From contig NZ_VDFP01000002.1 in the NCBI RefSeq assembly GCF_009600985.1, positions 1-64,000 on the forward strand: a stretch of 64,000 nt of DNA, in the 5' to 3' direction. How positions within the stretch are numbered: position 1 is the first letter of the stretch; every line of letters starts with the position of its first letter. This stretch comes from Companilactobacillus halodurans (lineage in GTDB: Bacteria; Bacillota; Bacilli; Lactobacillales; Lactobacillaceae). Both the position numbers and the translations under genes were made by a program. Of the stretch, positions 43,485-51,120 are shown one piece after another. Under the pieces are notes generated by a model that made no database searches, had not been told where the DNA came from, and worked only from the letters and a program-made list of their open reading frames with translations.

Positions 43485-44921
43485 ATGGCTTTTGAAGGAT
43501 TAAGCGAACGTTTACAAAAAGTGTTCTCTTCTTTAAAGGGAAAAGGTAAGCTCTCTGAAGAAGATGTTCGTAAAGTAATGCGTGAAGTACGTATGGCTTT
43601 ACTTGAAGCTGATGTTAACTTCGATGTTGTAAAAACCTTTGTCAAAACAGTTCGAGAACGTGCTCTAGGCGCTGAAGTTATGGAAAGCTTGACGCCTTCG
43701 CAACAAGTTATCAAAATCGTTGACGAAGAATTAACCAAATTAATGGGACAAGAAGCTGTTCCGTTGAATAAAGCACCACATATTCCAACAATCATCATGA
43801 TGGTTGGTCTTCAAGGTGCTGGTAAAACTACCACGGCTGGTAAATTAGCTAACCGTTTAAAGACGACTCAAAAAGCTCGTCCATTATTTATCGCTGGAGA
43901 TGTTTATCGTCCCGCTGCTGTTGAACAATTGAAAACGATTGGTCAACAATTAGATGTTCCGGTTTATGATGAAGGAACTGAGCACGATCCAGTTGATATT
44001 GTTAAAAATGGGCTCAAACAAGCGGCTGAAAATAAGAATGACTATGTCATTATTGATACCGCTGGACGTTTGGAAATCGATGAACAATTGATGAATGAGC
44101 TTCAAAGAATCAAAGATTTAGCTCATCCAAATGAAATCCTTTTCGTAGCTGACTCAATGACTGGTCAAGTTGCTGCTAAAGTTGCACAAGGATTTGATGA
44201 ACAACTCGATATTACTGGTGTCGTCTTAACTAAGTTGGATGGTGATACCCGTGGTGGTGCTGCTCTATCAATTCGTTCTGTCACTGGTAAACCAATCAAG
44301 TTCATTGGACAAGGTGAAAAATTAGACCAATTGGATGTCTTCCATCCTGATCGTATGGCTAACCGTATCCTCGGTATGGGTGATATGTTGACCTTGATTG
44401 AAAAAGCTCAAACTGATTACGATGAAAAGCAAGCTAAAGAAGTTGCTGAAAAAATTCGTGAGAACAGTTTCGACTTCAATGACTTTATCGACCAAATGGA
44501 CCAGATTCAAAAAATGGGACCTTTGGATGAAATCATGAAGATGATTCCAGGAATGGCTAATAATAAAGCTTTGGCAAATATCAATATCGGTGAAAAAGAT
44601 ATTGCTCATTTGAAAGCTATCGTTTATTCAATGACGCCTAAAGAACGTGAAGACCCTGACCTTTTGAATCCATCAAGACGACGCAGAATCGCTAAAGGTT
44701 CTGGTCAAAGCGTGCAAAATGTTAATCGGATGATTAAACAATTCAAGCAATCACGCGACATGATGAACAAGATGAGTAAAGGTAACATGTCTGGCATGGA
44801 CCAACTAATGGGTAATGGTGCTTCTGGTCGTTTGGTTAAAATGGCAATGCACTCTATGGTTAGAAAGAGCAAGAAACGTAAGAAGAAGCGCTTAAAGAAG
44901 ATTAAACGTTTTAAATCATAA
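43485..44921 (+). CDS. ffh: Signal recognition particle protein Ffh
   Basis: A 478-residue SRP54 homologue. N domain (1-95), G domain with GLQGAGKTTT (about 107), DVYRPAAVEQL, DTAGRLEID, TKLDGDTRGGA and GQGEKLDQLDVFHP. The M domain from about 300 has many methionines (MDQIQKMGPLDEIMKMIPGM, MNKMSKGNMSGMDQLMG) plus the RNA-binding helix SRRRRIAKGSG. The C-terminal tail is very basic (KSKKRKKKRLKKIKRF). GGAG precedes the ATG. Confidence 0.98.
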   Translation: MAFEGLSERLQKVFSSLKGKGKLSEEDVRKVMREVRMALLEADVNFDVVKTFVKTVRERALGAEVMESLTPSQQVIKIVDEELTKLMGQEAVPLNKAPHIPTIIMMVGLQGAGKTTTAGKLANRLKTTQKARPLFIAGDVYRPAAVEQLKTIGQQLDVPVYDEGTEHDPVDIVKNGLKQAAENKNDYVIIDTAGRLEIDEQLMNELQRIKDLAHPNEILFVADSMTGQVAAKVAQGFDEQLDITGVVLTKLDGDTRGGAALSIRSVTGKPIKFIGQGEKLDQLDVFHPDRMANRILGMGDMLTLIEKAQTDYDEKQAKEVAEKIRENSFDFNDFIDQMDQIQKMGPLDEIMKMIPGMANNKALANINIGEKDIAHLKAIVYSMTPKEREDPDLLNPSRRRRIAKGSGQSVQNVNRMIKQFKQSRDMMNKMSKGNMSGMDQLMGNGASGRLVKMAMHSMVRKSKKRKKKRLKKIKRFKS

Positions 44922-44931
44922 AAAAATCCGA

Positions 44932-44969
44932 TGGTGTAAAGAAAAAAACTTTACAGCACCTATTTTTTT
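44932..44969 (+). terminator. Terminator after ffh, overlapping the rpsP promoter
   Basis: GGTGTAAAG and CTTTACAGCACC pair imperfectly (a small bulge) around an A-rich loop and are followed by a T tract. Its right arm contains the TTTACA -35 hexamer of the next promoter. Confidence 0.65.
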
Positions 44970-44978
44970 GTGTATACT
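44950..44978 (+). promoter_or_regulatory. Promoter of rpsP
   Basis: TTTACA (44950-44955) and TATACT (44973-44978) are separated by exactly 17 bp. The -35 lies inside the ffh terminator stem. Confidence 0.6.
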
Positions 44979-45011
44979 AACGAAGTTAAGTATTTAGGAG
45001 GAAACAAACAT

Positions 45012-45284
45012 ATGTCAGTTAAAATCAGAATGAAACGTATGGGTAGTAAGTTAAGACCATTTTATAGATTAGTTGTTGCAGATTCACGTTCACCACGTGA
45101 TGGCCGCTTCATCGAACAAGTTGGTTACTACAACCCAATCTCACAACCAGAAGAAATCAAATTAGACGATGACAAGATCGTTGAATGGTTAAACAAAGGT
45201 GCACAACCTTCAGATACTGTTCGTCACTTGTTGAAACAACACGGAATTATGCAAAAGTTCCACGAAAGCAAGTATACTAAATAG
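45012..45284 (+). CDS. rpsP: 30S ribosomal protein S16
   Basis: A 90-residue bS16 with [40 protein letters not shown], the classic start of the family (spanning residues 3-42). I use the ATG at 45012 because AGGAGG lies 9 bases upstream. It heads the rpsP-rimM-trmD-rplS set, although hairpins separate its members. Confidence 0.98.
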   Translation: MSVKIRMKRMGSKLRPFYRLVVADSRSPRDGRFIEQVGYYNPISQPEEIKLDDDKIVEWLNKGAQPSDTVRHLLKQHGIMQKFHESKYTK

Positions 45285-45295
45285 TAATTTATGAT

Positions 45296-45328
45296 GGGAC
45301 CAGACATGTTTGTCGCGGTCCTATTTTT
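45296..45328 (+). terminator. Imperfect terminator after rpsP
   Basis: GGGACC (45296-45301) and GGTCC (45317-45321) frame a second short stem GACA/TGTC, with a T-rich tail. It probably lowers transcription into rimM, consistent with ribosomal protein genes being expressed above their maturation factors. Confidence 0.55.
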
Positions 45329-45343
45329 ATTCACGGAGGAAAA

Positions 45344-45859
45344 ATGACCGAAAAATTATATCGAGTTGGTACAATCGTCAATACTCATGGTATTAAAGGC
45401 GAATTGCGAATAGTCCCCATTACAGATTTTCCAGAAGATCGTTTTAAAGCTGGTGCTAAGCTTTATTTGAAAAATAAAGAACAGATCAGTGAATTTACCG
45501 TCGAATCATCACGTCCACATAAAAATTTTGTTTTATTGAAATTTAAAGGCTATGACAATATCAATGACGTTGAAAAATATGTTAAGTCAGAATTATTTGC
45601 TAGCGGTGAAGAAACCCCTAATTTAAATGAGGGCGAATTTCTCTACAAACAGATAATTGGTTTAACAGTTATCGACAAAGATTTGGGCGAAGTTGGTAAA
45701 GTAACGGAAATTATGGAATTAGGTTCAAACGACGTTTGGGTCGTCAAAGGTCCTAAATATAAAGAGGTTTTATTGCCTTATATTGAAGACGTAATTAAAA
45801 AAGTCGACCTTGATAAGGGAATTGTCAAAGTCGAAATACCGGATGGATTGATAGACTAA
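45344..45859 (+). CDS. rimM: 16S rRNA processing factor RimM
   Basis: A 171-residue 30S assembly factor that binds S19 and the 30S head. N-terminal beta-barrel with [20 protein letters not shown]-terminal PRC-barrel with [21 protein letters not shown] and [18 protein letters not shown] lies before the ATG. Its stop overlaps the trmD start (TAATG). Confidence 0.96.
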   Translation: MTEKLYRVGTIVNTHGIKGELRIVPITDFPEDRFKAGAKLYLKNKEQISEFTVESSRPHKNFVLLKFKGYDNINDVEKYVKSELFASGEETPNLNEGEFLYKQIIGLTVIDKDLGEVGKVTEIMELGSNDVWVVKGPKYKEVLLPYIEDVIKKVDLDKGIVKVEIPDGLID

Positions 45860-46587
45860 TGGATATTACAATTTTAAGTATTTTTCCAAGAATGTTTAAT
45901 GCACTAAACGAATCTTTGATTGGCAAGGCGCAAGAAAAAGAGCTTGTGAATATTGATGTCGTGGATTTTCGCAAGTTCACGACTAATAAACAAAATCATG
46001 TGGATGATTCGCCATATGGTGGTGGAGCAGGGATGCTCTTGCAAGCTCAACCAATTTACGATGCAATGGATTTTGTTGAAAAAGAAAAGCCAGGTAAAAA
46101 ACGGGTCGTTTTGTTAGACCCAGCTGGAAAAACTTTTAACACAAAAATGGCACAAGATTTTGCTAAAGAAGACCAATTAGTCTTTATCTGTGGGCATTAT
46201 GAAGGCTTTGACGAACGGGTCAAAGATTTAGTTACCGATGAAGTTTCCATTGGCGATTACATCCTAACAGGTGGAGAATTGCCTACCATGAGCATGATCG
46301 ATGCTACTTTGCGCTTTGTGCCCGGAGTATTAGGTAATTCATTTTCGGCAGAGGAAGAATCATTTTCCCATGGACTGTTAGAGTACCCTCAATATTCGCG
46401 TCCAGCCGATTTCCGTGGTAAAAAGGTGCCCGAAGTATTAACTAGTGGGGATCACGAAAAAATCCGTCTCTGGCGTTTAACGCAAGCTTTGAAAAAAACC
46501 CTAGAGCGTCGTCCTGATTTATTAGAGTCTACAGACCTGACAGATGAGGAACAAAAGCTCTTGCACAAAATTCGTCAGAATTATTAG
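45859..46587 (+). CDS. trmD: tRNA (guanine-37-N1)-methyltransferase TrmD
   Basis: A 242-residue SPOUT-class enzyme that methylates G37 next to the anticodon and prevents +1 frameshifting. The trefoil-knot SAM site has [10 protein letters not shown] and [25 protein letters not shown] and [12 protein letters not shown] are also diagnostic. It is translationally coupled to rimM. Confidence 0.97.
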   Translation: MDITILSIFPRMFNALNESLIGKAQEKELVNIDVVDFRKFTTNKQNHVDDSPYGGGAGMLLQAQPIYDAMDFVEKEKPGKKRVVLLDPAGKTFNTKMAQDFAKEDQLVFICGHYEGFDERVKDLVTDEVSIGDYILTGGELPTMSMIDATLRFVPGVLGNSFSAEEESFSHGLLEYPQYSRPADFRGKKVPEVLTSGDHEKIRLWRLTQALKKTLERRPDLLESTDLTDEEQKLLHKIRQNY

Positions 46588-46616
46588 TTTACAATTAAGT
46601 TCAAATAAAGTATCAT
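46588..46616 (+). promoter_or_regulatory. Predicted promoter of rplS
   Basis: TTTACA (46588-46593) directly after the trmD stop and TATCAT (46611-46616) are separated by 17 bp. Confidence 0.45.
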
Positions 46617-46621
46617 ATTAA

Positions 46622-46700
46622 GAGTGTTTGAACGCACATATTAACGATATTCCGCTGTATGTCAGAGATATATAAGAGTGTCGGCAGGGAGAAATTATTT
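46622..46700 (+). promoter_or_regulatory. Candidate L19 autoregulatory leader
   Basis: Nearly 80 nt of 5' leader with short self-complementary segments (for example GATAT near 46646 and ATATC-type sequence near 46663) precede the AGGGAG of rplS. Firmicutes often have an L19 leader (Rfam L19_leader) here. This call rests on position and length; the fold was not tested. Confidence 0.35.
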
Positions 46701-47051
46701 ATGAATAAATTAATTCAAGATATTACAAAAGAACAATTACGTTCTGATATTCCTGACTTCCGTAGTGGTGACACTGTTCGTGTACATGCTAAGGTTGTTG
46801 AAGGATCACGTGAACGTATCCAACTATTCGAAGGTGTCGTAATCAAGAGACATGGTACAGGTATCAGTGCTACTTATACTGTTCGTAAGGTAAGTAATGG
46901 TGTTGGTGTTGAAAGAACATTCCCATTGAACACACCTCGTGTAGAACAAATCGAAGTTATCAGACATGGTCGTGTACGTCGTAGCAAGCTTTACTACCTA
47001 CGTAACCGTACAGGTAAGGCTGCACGTATTAAGGAACTTCGTCGTAACTAA
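46701..47051 (+). CDS. rplS: 50S ribosomal protein L19
   Basis: A 116-residue bL19 at the 30S-50S interface. Typical stretches: [26 protein letters not shown] (residues ~14-40), [13 protein letters not shown] and [22 protein letters not shown] at the C-terminus. The ATG at 46701 has AGGGAG upstream. Confidence 0.98.
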   Translation: MNKLIQDITKEQLRSDIPDFRSGDTVRVHAKVVEGSRERIQLFEGVVIKRHGTGISATYTVRKVSNGVGVERTFPLNTPRVEQIEVIRHGRVRRSKLYYLRNRTGKAARIKELRRN

Positions 47052-47076
47052 TACGTTAGTAAATTAACTTGATAAA

Positions 47077-47120
47077 AATAAACTGTCATGCTCGTAAAAG
47101 AGATGACAGTTTATTTTTTT
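47077..47120 (+). terminator. Terminator of rplS
   Basis: A perfect 13-bp stem (47077-47089 with 47103-47115) with a 13-base loop is followed by T residues to 47120. Confidence 0.85.
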
Positions 47121-47253
47121 ACGCAAAATATATCAATTTTATATATTAAAATTGATAAAAATTCTCTTAATTTTTCAAAGACTTTGCTTTATTGACTATT
47201 AAATGGCAAACTAAATCATGTTAAATAAAAATTTTTAGTATTTTATTTTTCCA

Positions 47254-47697
47254 TTAGTAAATACGTTTGAAGACCTCACACAAACAAGGAATCTCATCAT
47301 TAAATTCCTTGCCAGATTCTTGGTATTCTTTTCTAAAAAAATCTTCATGGACTTTACGCCAATAAGTTAAGGTTTTGTCACCTTCGCCTTCATGGTAGGC
47401 ATGTTCAGCACTGACGTATTTAAAAGGAACGACTTCAGTAACGACAGTTTTTGTAATGCAGATAGGATTTTCTTGACCGTCCAAGATGATGTTATAATCT
47501 CCAACTTGAGGCAAGTACTCATTAGGCTCATATAAATCGTAAGATGATGTCGTTGCGGTTTTTACGCCATCACAAACTAGATTGGCTAATTTATCTGGTT
47601 CAGCACCAAAAGACGAAATATCTCCTAATGGGTAATAGAGTGAATTCTTGTCTTGCAAAAAATTGAACCAATAATCGTGGATTTTTTCTTTGTCCAT
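47254..47697 (-). CDS. ASCH domain protein
   Basis: A 147-residue protein with the ASCH (PUA-like, RNA-binding) pattern. LVCDGVKTATTSSYDLYE is the conserved GxKxxT region and VGDYNIILDGQENPICI the barrel strand. VPFKYVSAEHAYHEGEGDKTL matches the acidic segment seen in related hydrolases, and W-x3-H-x2-F follows. Members bind RNA or modified nucleosides; some hydrolyse N4-acetylcytidine. I cannot assign the exact activity. GAGGTG precedes the ATG at 47695-47697. Confidence 0.88.
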   Translation of the reverse strand: MDKEKIHDYWFNFLQDKNSLYYPLGDISSFGAEPDKLANLVCDGVKTATTSSYDLYEPNEYLPQVGDYNIILDGQENPICITKTVVTEVVPFKYVSAEHAYHEGEGDKTLTYWRKVHEDFFRKEYQESGKEFNDEIPCLCEVFKRIY

Positions 47698-47832
47698 ACT
47701 GCGCACCTCATAATATCAATATATTTTTATTAAAACACACCTTAATAAAAAGATAAATTTAATTAGGAATTTTGATTTATGGGTATTTGAGTATCAAACT
47801 GAATAATAAATAAATTTAGGATGGATTATATT

Positions 47833-48699
47833 ATGAAGCAAATTATAACCATCGATGTTGGTGGAACTAGCATCAAATATGGTTTATGGAATCATAAGTA
47901 TCGAAACCTAAGCTCAAAAGGAAAAATTAAAACACCTGATAATCTTGAAGATTTTTATCAAGTGCTAGAAATAATCGTTGCTAATTTCAGCGATGAACAA
48001 ATTGATGGCGTTGGTCTCAGTATCCCTGGTGCTGTTGACCAAAGACGAGGCATGATATGCGGAATCAGCGCTTTGCCATATATTCATAATTTTCCCATTC
48101 AAGCAGCTATTGAAGAACGTTTAGGCTTGCCTGTAACAATGGAAAATGATGCTAATTGTGCAGCTTTAGCGGAGATTTCGATGGGCGTTGCTACGCATAT
48201 GCAAAATATTATTTTCGTAGTAGTTGGAACTGGTGTTGGCGGGTCAGTAGTAGTCCATCGCCAAATTGTTCATGGAAGCCATCGCTTAGGTGGAGAGTTT
48301 GGTATGATATTAGGGCATGGAAATAAGCGTTTGAGTTTTCTTGGAACCGCGGTCCACATGGCACAAGATTATAATCGGGCTAACCAAACTAATTTAACCG
48401 GCAAAGAAGTGCTCCAATTAGCTGAAAATGGAGATAAGAAAGCTCAAAAGTATACTAAAAGCATGTTTTATAATCTTGCTAAAGTAATTTATAATTTACA
48501 ATTTGTGATTGATCCAGAAGCAATCGTCATCGGTGGTGGCGTGTTAGAGAATCAATATTTCCTCGATACTTTGGAATCAACGATCAAAAATTTAGTTGAA
48601 AATATTGAAGACATCAAATTGATTCCTCATCTAATTCCCGCAAAGTATCACAATGATTCTAATTTAATAGGTGCAGCTTATAATTATTTTTATGGTTAA
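47833..48699 (+). CDS. ROK-family sugar kinase without the zinc motif
   Basis: A 288-residue ROK protein. The ATP-binding site TIDVGGTSIKYGLW lies at the N-terminus, the second phosphate loop near VVGTGVGGSVVV, and the substrate region in VTMENDANCAALAE, which contains the catalytic Asp. The usual zinc-binding CxCGxxGCxE is absent; the equivalent place reads GHGNKRLSF. Related forms include beta-glucoside kinase and fructokinase-like enzymes, so the sugar is uncertain. The start is the ATG at 47833, with TAGGATGG 8 bases upstream; an ATG at 47821 overlaps that site. No PTS or glycosidase gene is adjacent. Confidence 0.88.
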   Translation: MKQIITIDVGGTSIKYGLWNHKYRNLSSKGKIKTPDNLEDFYQVLEIIVANFSDEQIDGVGLSIPGAVDQRRGMICGISALPYIHNFPIQAAIEERLGLPVTMENDANCAALAEISMGVATHMQNIIFVVVGTGVGGSVVVHRQIVHGSHRLGGEFGMILGHGNKRLSFLGTAVHMAQDYNRANQTNLTGKEVLQLAENGDKKAQKYTKSMFYNLAKVIYNLQFVIDPEAIVIGGGVLENQYFLDTLESTIKNLVENIEDIKLIPHLIPAKYHNDSNLIGAAYNYFYG

Positions 48700-48744
48700 G
48701 AGTATAACTAGCTTTTGAGTATTAAAACAGATAACTTAAGATAA

Positions 48745-48938
48745 AGTGTAATATGACGTCCTCCATAGCAAAGCAAATTTGGCTGGAACGAAGTGGGCAC
48801 GACTTTAAGCCTTTGCCAAGATTAGGCAAAGTCTTAAAGCTCGGCCTTATTCTAAGCAATAAATTGCTAAGAATAATTTCACATCTGAGCCAATTTGCTT
48901 TGCTATTCCGGACTAGATAGTGGTTTTGTTTTTAAATC
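48745..48938 (+). repeat. Palindromic MITE-like repeat, copy A
   Basis: Inverted partner of the copy at 49900-50093, with only about six differences over 194 bp. The 154-bp core (48759-48912) has imperfect terminal inverted repeats of about 25 bp sharing ATAGCAAAGCAAATT and GGCT. Inside are two more hairpins: GACTTTAAG..CTTTGCC with GGCAAAG..CTTAAAG, and TTATTCTAAGCAAT with its near-complement. Thus the whole core folds into a cloverleaf-like structure. No coding frame is present. Confidence 0.85.
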
Positions 48939-49035
48939 AAATAGCAAAAGCATTCGTTTAGATAAGAGAGTTTATCGACTTTATATTTAAATGAATGCTA
49001 TTTATGATTTGAAAATATTAGAATAGACGGTAAGT
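48939..49035. other. Hairpin spacer between repeat copy A and the IS relic
   Basis: AGCATTCGTTTA near 48949 pairs with TAAATGAATGCT near 48990, giving a long AT-rich stem with a ~30-base loop. No gene is seen. The sequence is probably debris of earlier insertions. Confidence 0.4.
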
Positions 49036-49806
49036 GACATTATCCAATCGGGAGTATCAATGATTCATAAATTTTTAAATACGACCCCTCAAAAAATAAA
49101 AGAACTAGGCACAATTAAATGTAAAAAAATCGGTTACCAATAATTATGAGAACATCATGTACAAAATGATGTTGGCAGGATACTCAGATACGATCATTTT
49201 CTTGTATGTATTGAGTAAGTGATATGATAAAAATCAAACAACGTTTTGGTCCTGCATGTACACTATTGGTAAAAATAATTTCAAGGGTGAGAAACAGAGG
49301 GTTAACACCACTTAGTTCTAGAATCAAGATATCCAAAAGATATCACTATAATTAAATATAAATGTATGATAAACAATTTACTAAAAAATGATCCAATGAC
49401 TATAAGTACAAAGATATTATTGAATCTAATTTTCCAATAATTAAAAAGTTTTCGGAAATTTATTCTGCAATAATGAGGACCAATGTAAAGGCAATATATA
49501 ATTTTGTAAAAAAATATAGTAAGTCCGAAATATCTTCATTCATTAACTCTGGTTTCGTTGAAGGCAATAACAACAAAGTCAAACTTATGGGACGAATTGT
49601 ATACGGTGAAACTAATTTTGACAATTTATTTAAGAAATTTAGGCTAGTCCTTTTGGGAACATCAGATGAATTAAATATAGATGAATTCCTTAATTGAATA
49701 TGTCCCTTTATTAAAGTAACCAACCTCTTCCATGAATCGATAAATCGCTAAGTACAATTTCAGTACTGATCATTCACAAAGCTGCCACTGCCGATTGGAT
49801 AACGTC
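49036..49806. mobile_element. Decayed insertion sequence with 20-bp terminal inverted repeats (ISL3-type)
   Basis: The left end (49036-49055, GACATTATCCAATCGGGAGT) and right end (49787-49806) are inverted repeats matching at 18 of 20 positions. Between them is about 730 bp in which only the C-terminal part of a transposase remains readable (49392-49697); the rest is full of stops. No target duplication is visible. An intact ISL3 element would be about twice as long, so this is a deletion derivative. Confidence 0.65.
49392..49697 (+). pseudogene. ISL3-family transposase, C-terminal fragment
   Basis: About 100 open codons, ending ...ELNIDEFLN, preceded by an in-frame stop at 49389-49391. The segment SGFVEGNNNKVKLMGRI followed by VYGETNFDNLFKKFRLVL matches the conserved C-terminus of ISL3 transposases (pattern S-N-x-x-E-x-x-N-N-x-I-K ... 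Y-G-x-x-N-F). The catalytic acidic residues further upstream are lost. It carries no start of its own and is surely inactive. Confidence 0.75.
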
Positions 49807-49841
49807 ATTCATTATTTATTTCAAGTAATTCCAAATCAAAT

Positions 49842-49895
49842 AAGCATCTATCTAGATAGTCGACAAACTGTTATCTAGACAGGTGCTTTTTGCTT
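49842..49895 (+). terminator. Terminator-like hairpin beside repeat copy B
   Basis: AAGCATCTATCTAGATA and TATCTAGACAGGTGCTT pair over 17 positions with two imperfect pairs, followed by TTTT. It lies between the IS relic and repeat copy B and has no clear gene to serve now. Confidence 0.55.
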
Positions 49896-49899
49896 TAAG

Positions 49900-50093
49900 A
49901 TATTAAAAATAAAACCACTATCCAGTCCGGAATAGCAAAGCAAATTGGCTCAGATGTGAAATTATTCTTAGCAATTTATTGCTTAGAATAAGGCCGAGCT
50001 TTAAGACTTTGCCTGATCTTGGCAAAGGCTTAAAGTCGTGCCCACATCGTTCCAGCCAAATTTGCTTTGCTATGGAGGACGGCATATTACACT
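49900..50093 (-). repeat. Palindromic MITE-like repeat, copy B (inverted)
   Basis: The reverse complement matches copy A at 48745-48938 almost base for base, including flanks beyond the terminal repeats. The core is 154 bp (49926-50079), the same length as in copy A. With copy A it forms a very large inverted repeat with a ~960-bp loop that contains the IS relic. Confidence 0.85.
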
Positions 50094-50176
50094 AACTAAA
50101 ATGAAAAATACCTTGATTTTAATTACCTTTTCTTACTCGATTTAAGCAAGAAAAGATATGTTATGTTTCAAAATTT

Positions 50177-50794
50177 TCAATACAATTGATTATAGTATTC
50201 GAGGTAAAATTCGTTTGTCTTAGGTAAGACGGTGATTTTGGAAATACTGGTGTTGCGCGGTTCTGGTAAGGCCATCACATCTTTAGGCTGTAAAATATCT
50301 AAAGCTGCCGCCTTAACAGTAAAACCATGCGTAACACAAATTATTTTCTCATTAGGATATTTATTGGCCATTTCTTTAATGAATTCATCGACTCGTTTGA
50401 TAACATCATCAAAAGTCTCACCATCGGTAGCATATTTAACATACATTGGTAAGACATCATTGAGATAGTCGTTATAAGCATCGGGATGGATTTTTCTAAG
50501 ATCAGCATTTTTTTGACCATCCCATTGGCCGTAAGAAATCTCCACTAAGCGCTTATCGTAACTGACTGGCAGGTGAGCTGATTGGTTCAAAATAGCTGTC
50601 GTTTGCTTAGTTCTCTCTAATGGACTAGAAATTACACGGTCGGCAAAACTGATATCAAAGTTGTCGGCTAATTTTTGAGCTTGCTTTTGACCATTTTCAT
50701 TAAGATAAGTGATTTCTGTGTTGATAGTTCCTTGTTTCATCTTCATCACGTTGGCTTTAGTCTGTCCGTGACGAATAAAATAAAATTCTGTCAT
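50177..50794 (-). CDS. Histidine phosphatase family protein (phosphoglycerate mutase-like)
   Basis: A 205-residue member of the histidine phosphatase superfamily. FIRHGQTKAN carries the phospho-accepting His9, SSPLERTKQT a phosphate-binding Arg, LVEISYGQWDG the catalytic acidic region, and VTHGFTVKAA the second His. It is divergent from serC-serA, which lack a serB in the window. Some members of this superfamily are metal-independent phosphoserine phosphatases, so it could complete serine synthesis. Generic phosphatases acting on sugar phosphates have the same motifs. No terminator was recognised. Confidence 0.88.
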   Translation of the reverse strand: MTEFYFIRHGQTKANVMKMKQGTINTEITYLNENGQKQAQKLADNFDISFADRVISSPLERTKQTTAILNQSAHLPVSYDKRLVEISYGQWDGQKNADLRKIHPDAYNDYLNDVLPMYVKYATDGETFDDVIKRVDEFIKEMANKYPNEKIICVTHGFTVKAAALDILQPKDVMALPEPRNTSISKITVLPKTNEFYLEYYNQLY

Positions 50795-50865
50795 TTTTAT
50801 TCCTCTTAAGTTGTTTTTACAATGAATACATTAAGCAAATTATACAATATTTACTCCATTGATAG

Positions 50866-50893
50866 TTGACAATTAAAAATGAAATGTTAAAGT
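50866..50893 (+). promoter_or_regulatory. Promoter of the ser leader and serC-serA
   Basis: A perfect TTGACA (50866-50871), 16-bp spacer, then TAAAGT (50888-50893). Transcription would start near 50900, just before the leader-peptide ribosome-binding site. Confidence 0.6.
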
Positions 50894-50922
50894 GTCTTTA
50901 AGTTAATTGGAGGTATTTTAAT

Positions 50923-50997
50923 ATGATAAAATTTAATATTAATAATTTAACAGTCTCCTCCAAGTCTACACGTTATACATGTAGGCTTATTAACTGA
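50923..50997 (+). CDS. Serine leader peptide (24 aa)
   Basis: GGAGG at 50909-50913 sits 9 bases before the ATG of a 24-codon frame. The product is MIKFNINNLT-VSSKSTRYTC-RLIN. Codons 12, 13 and 15 are TCC, TCC and TCT, so three serines occur within four codons; TCC is expected to be rare in this AT-rich genome. The stop codon at 50995-50997 lies just before the antiterminator segment 3. The Ser codons overlap segment 1 of the first hairpin. It is best read as the sensor peptide of a transcription attenuator for serC-serA. Confidence 0.7.
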   Translation: MIKFNINNLTVSSKSTRYTCRLIN

Positions 50998-51095
50998 CAC
51001 AATAAACCTCATGTATGTAAGACAATTACATCTGTGAGGTTTCTAAAAATTAGAATTAATAATCCTCACAGAATATTGTCTGTGGGGATTTTTAT
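50956..51095 (+). promoter_or_regulatory. Leader-peptide attenuator of serC-serA
   Basis: Mutually exclusive helices are visible. Hairpin 1:2 is AAGTCTACA (50962-50970) with TGTAGGCTT (50980-50988). Hairpin 3:4 is AAACCTCA (51004-51011) with TGAGGTTT (51035-51042) plus an inner ATGTAA/TTACAT stem. Terminator 5:6 is 51062-51072 with 51079-51089 and a T run. Alternatives: 2:3, CATGTAGGCTTATT (50978-50991) with AATAAACCTCATG (51001-51013), 13 pairs with one bulge and one mismatch; and 4:5, TCTGTGAGG (51031-51039) with CCTCACAGA (51064-51072), 9 perfect pairs. A ribosome stalled at the Ser codons would block 1:2, allow 2:3, free 4 to pair with 5, and so prevent the terminator. No T-box core is present. 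Confidence 0.75.
51062..51095 (+). terminator. Attenuator terminator before serC
   Basis: An 11-bp stem with one G-U (ATCCTCACAGA with TCTGTGGGGAT) and 6-base loop is followed by TTTTTATTTT. It is the 5:6 element of the ser attenuator and lies upstream of the serC ribosome-binding site. Confidence 0.85.
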
Positions 51096-51120
51096 TTTAA
51101 TTTAAAAGGAGCTTTTGAAT

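Noticed and set aside
48745-48938. Palindromic repeat copy A considered as a structured ncRNA gene or tRNA-like element
   Set aside because: It has terminal inverted repeats, a second inverted copy nearby and an IS relic between, which fit a MITE-like element better; no promoter of its own was seen.
49460-49723. An 87-codon minus-strand frame inside the IS relic
   Set aside because: It is the antisense of the transposase fragment, with no start signals or recognisable domain.
50940-51100. T-box considered for the serC-serA leader
   Set aside because: There is no AGGGTGGNACC-type core and no Stem I motifs; the peptide plus nested hairpins fit an attenuator better.
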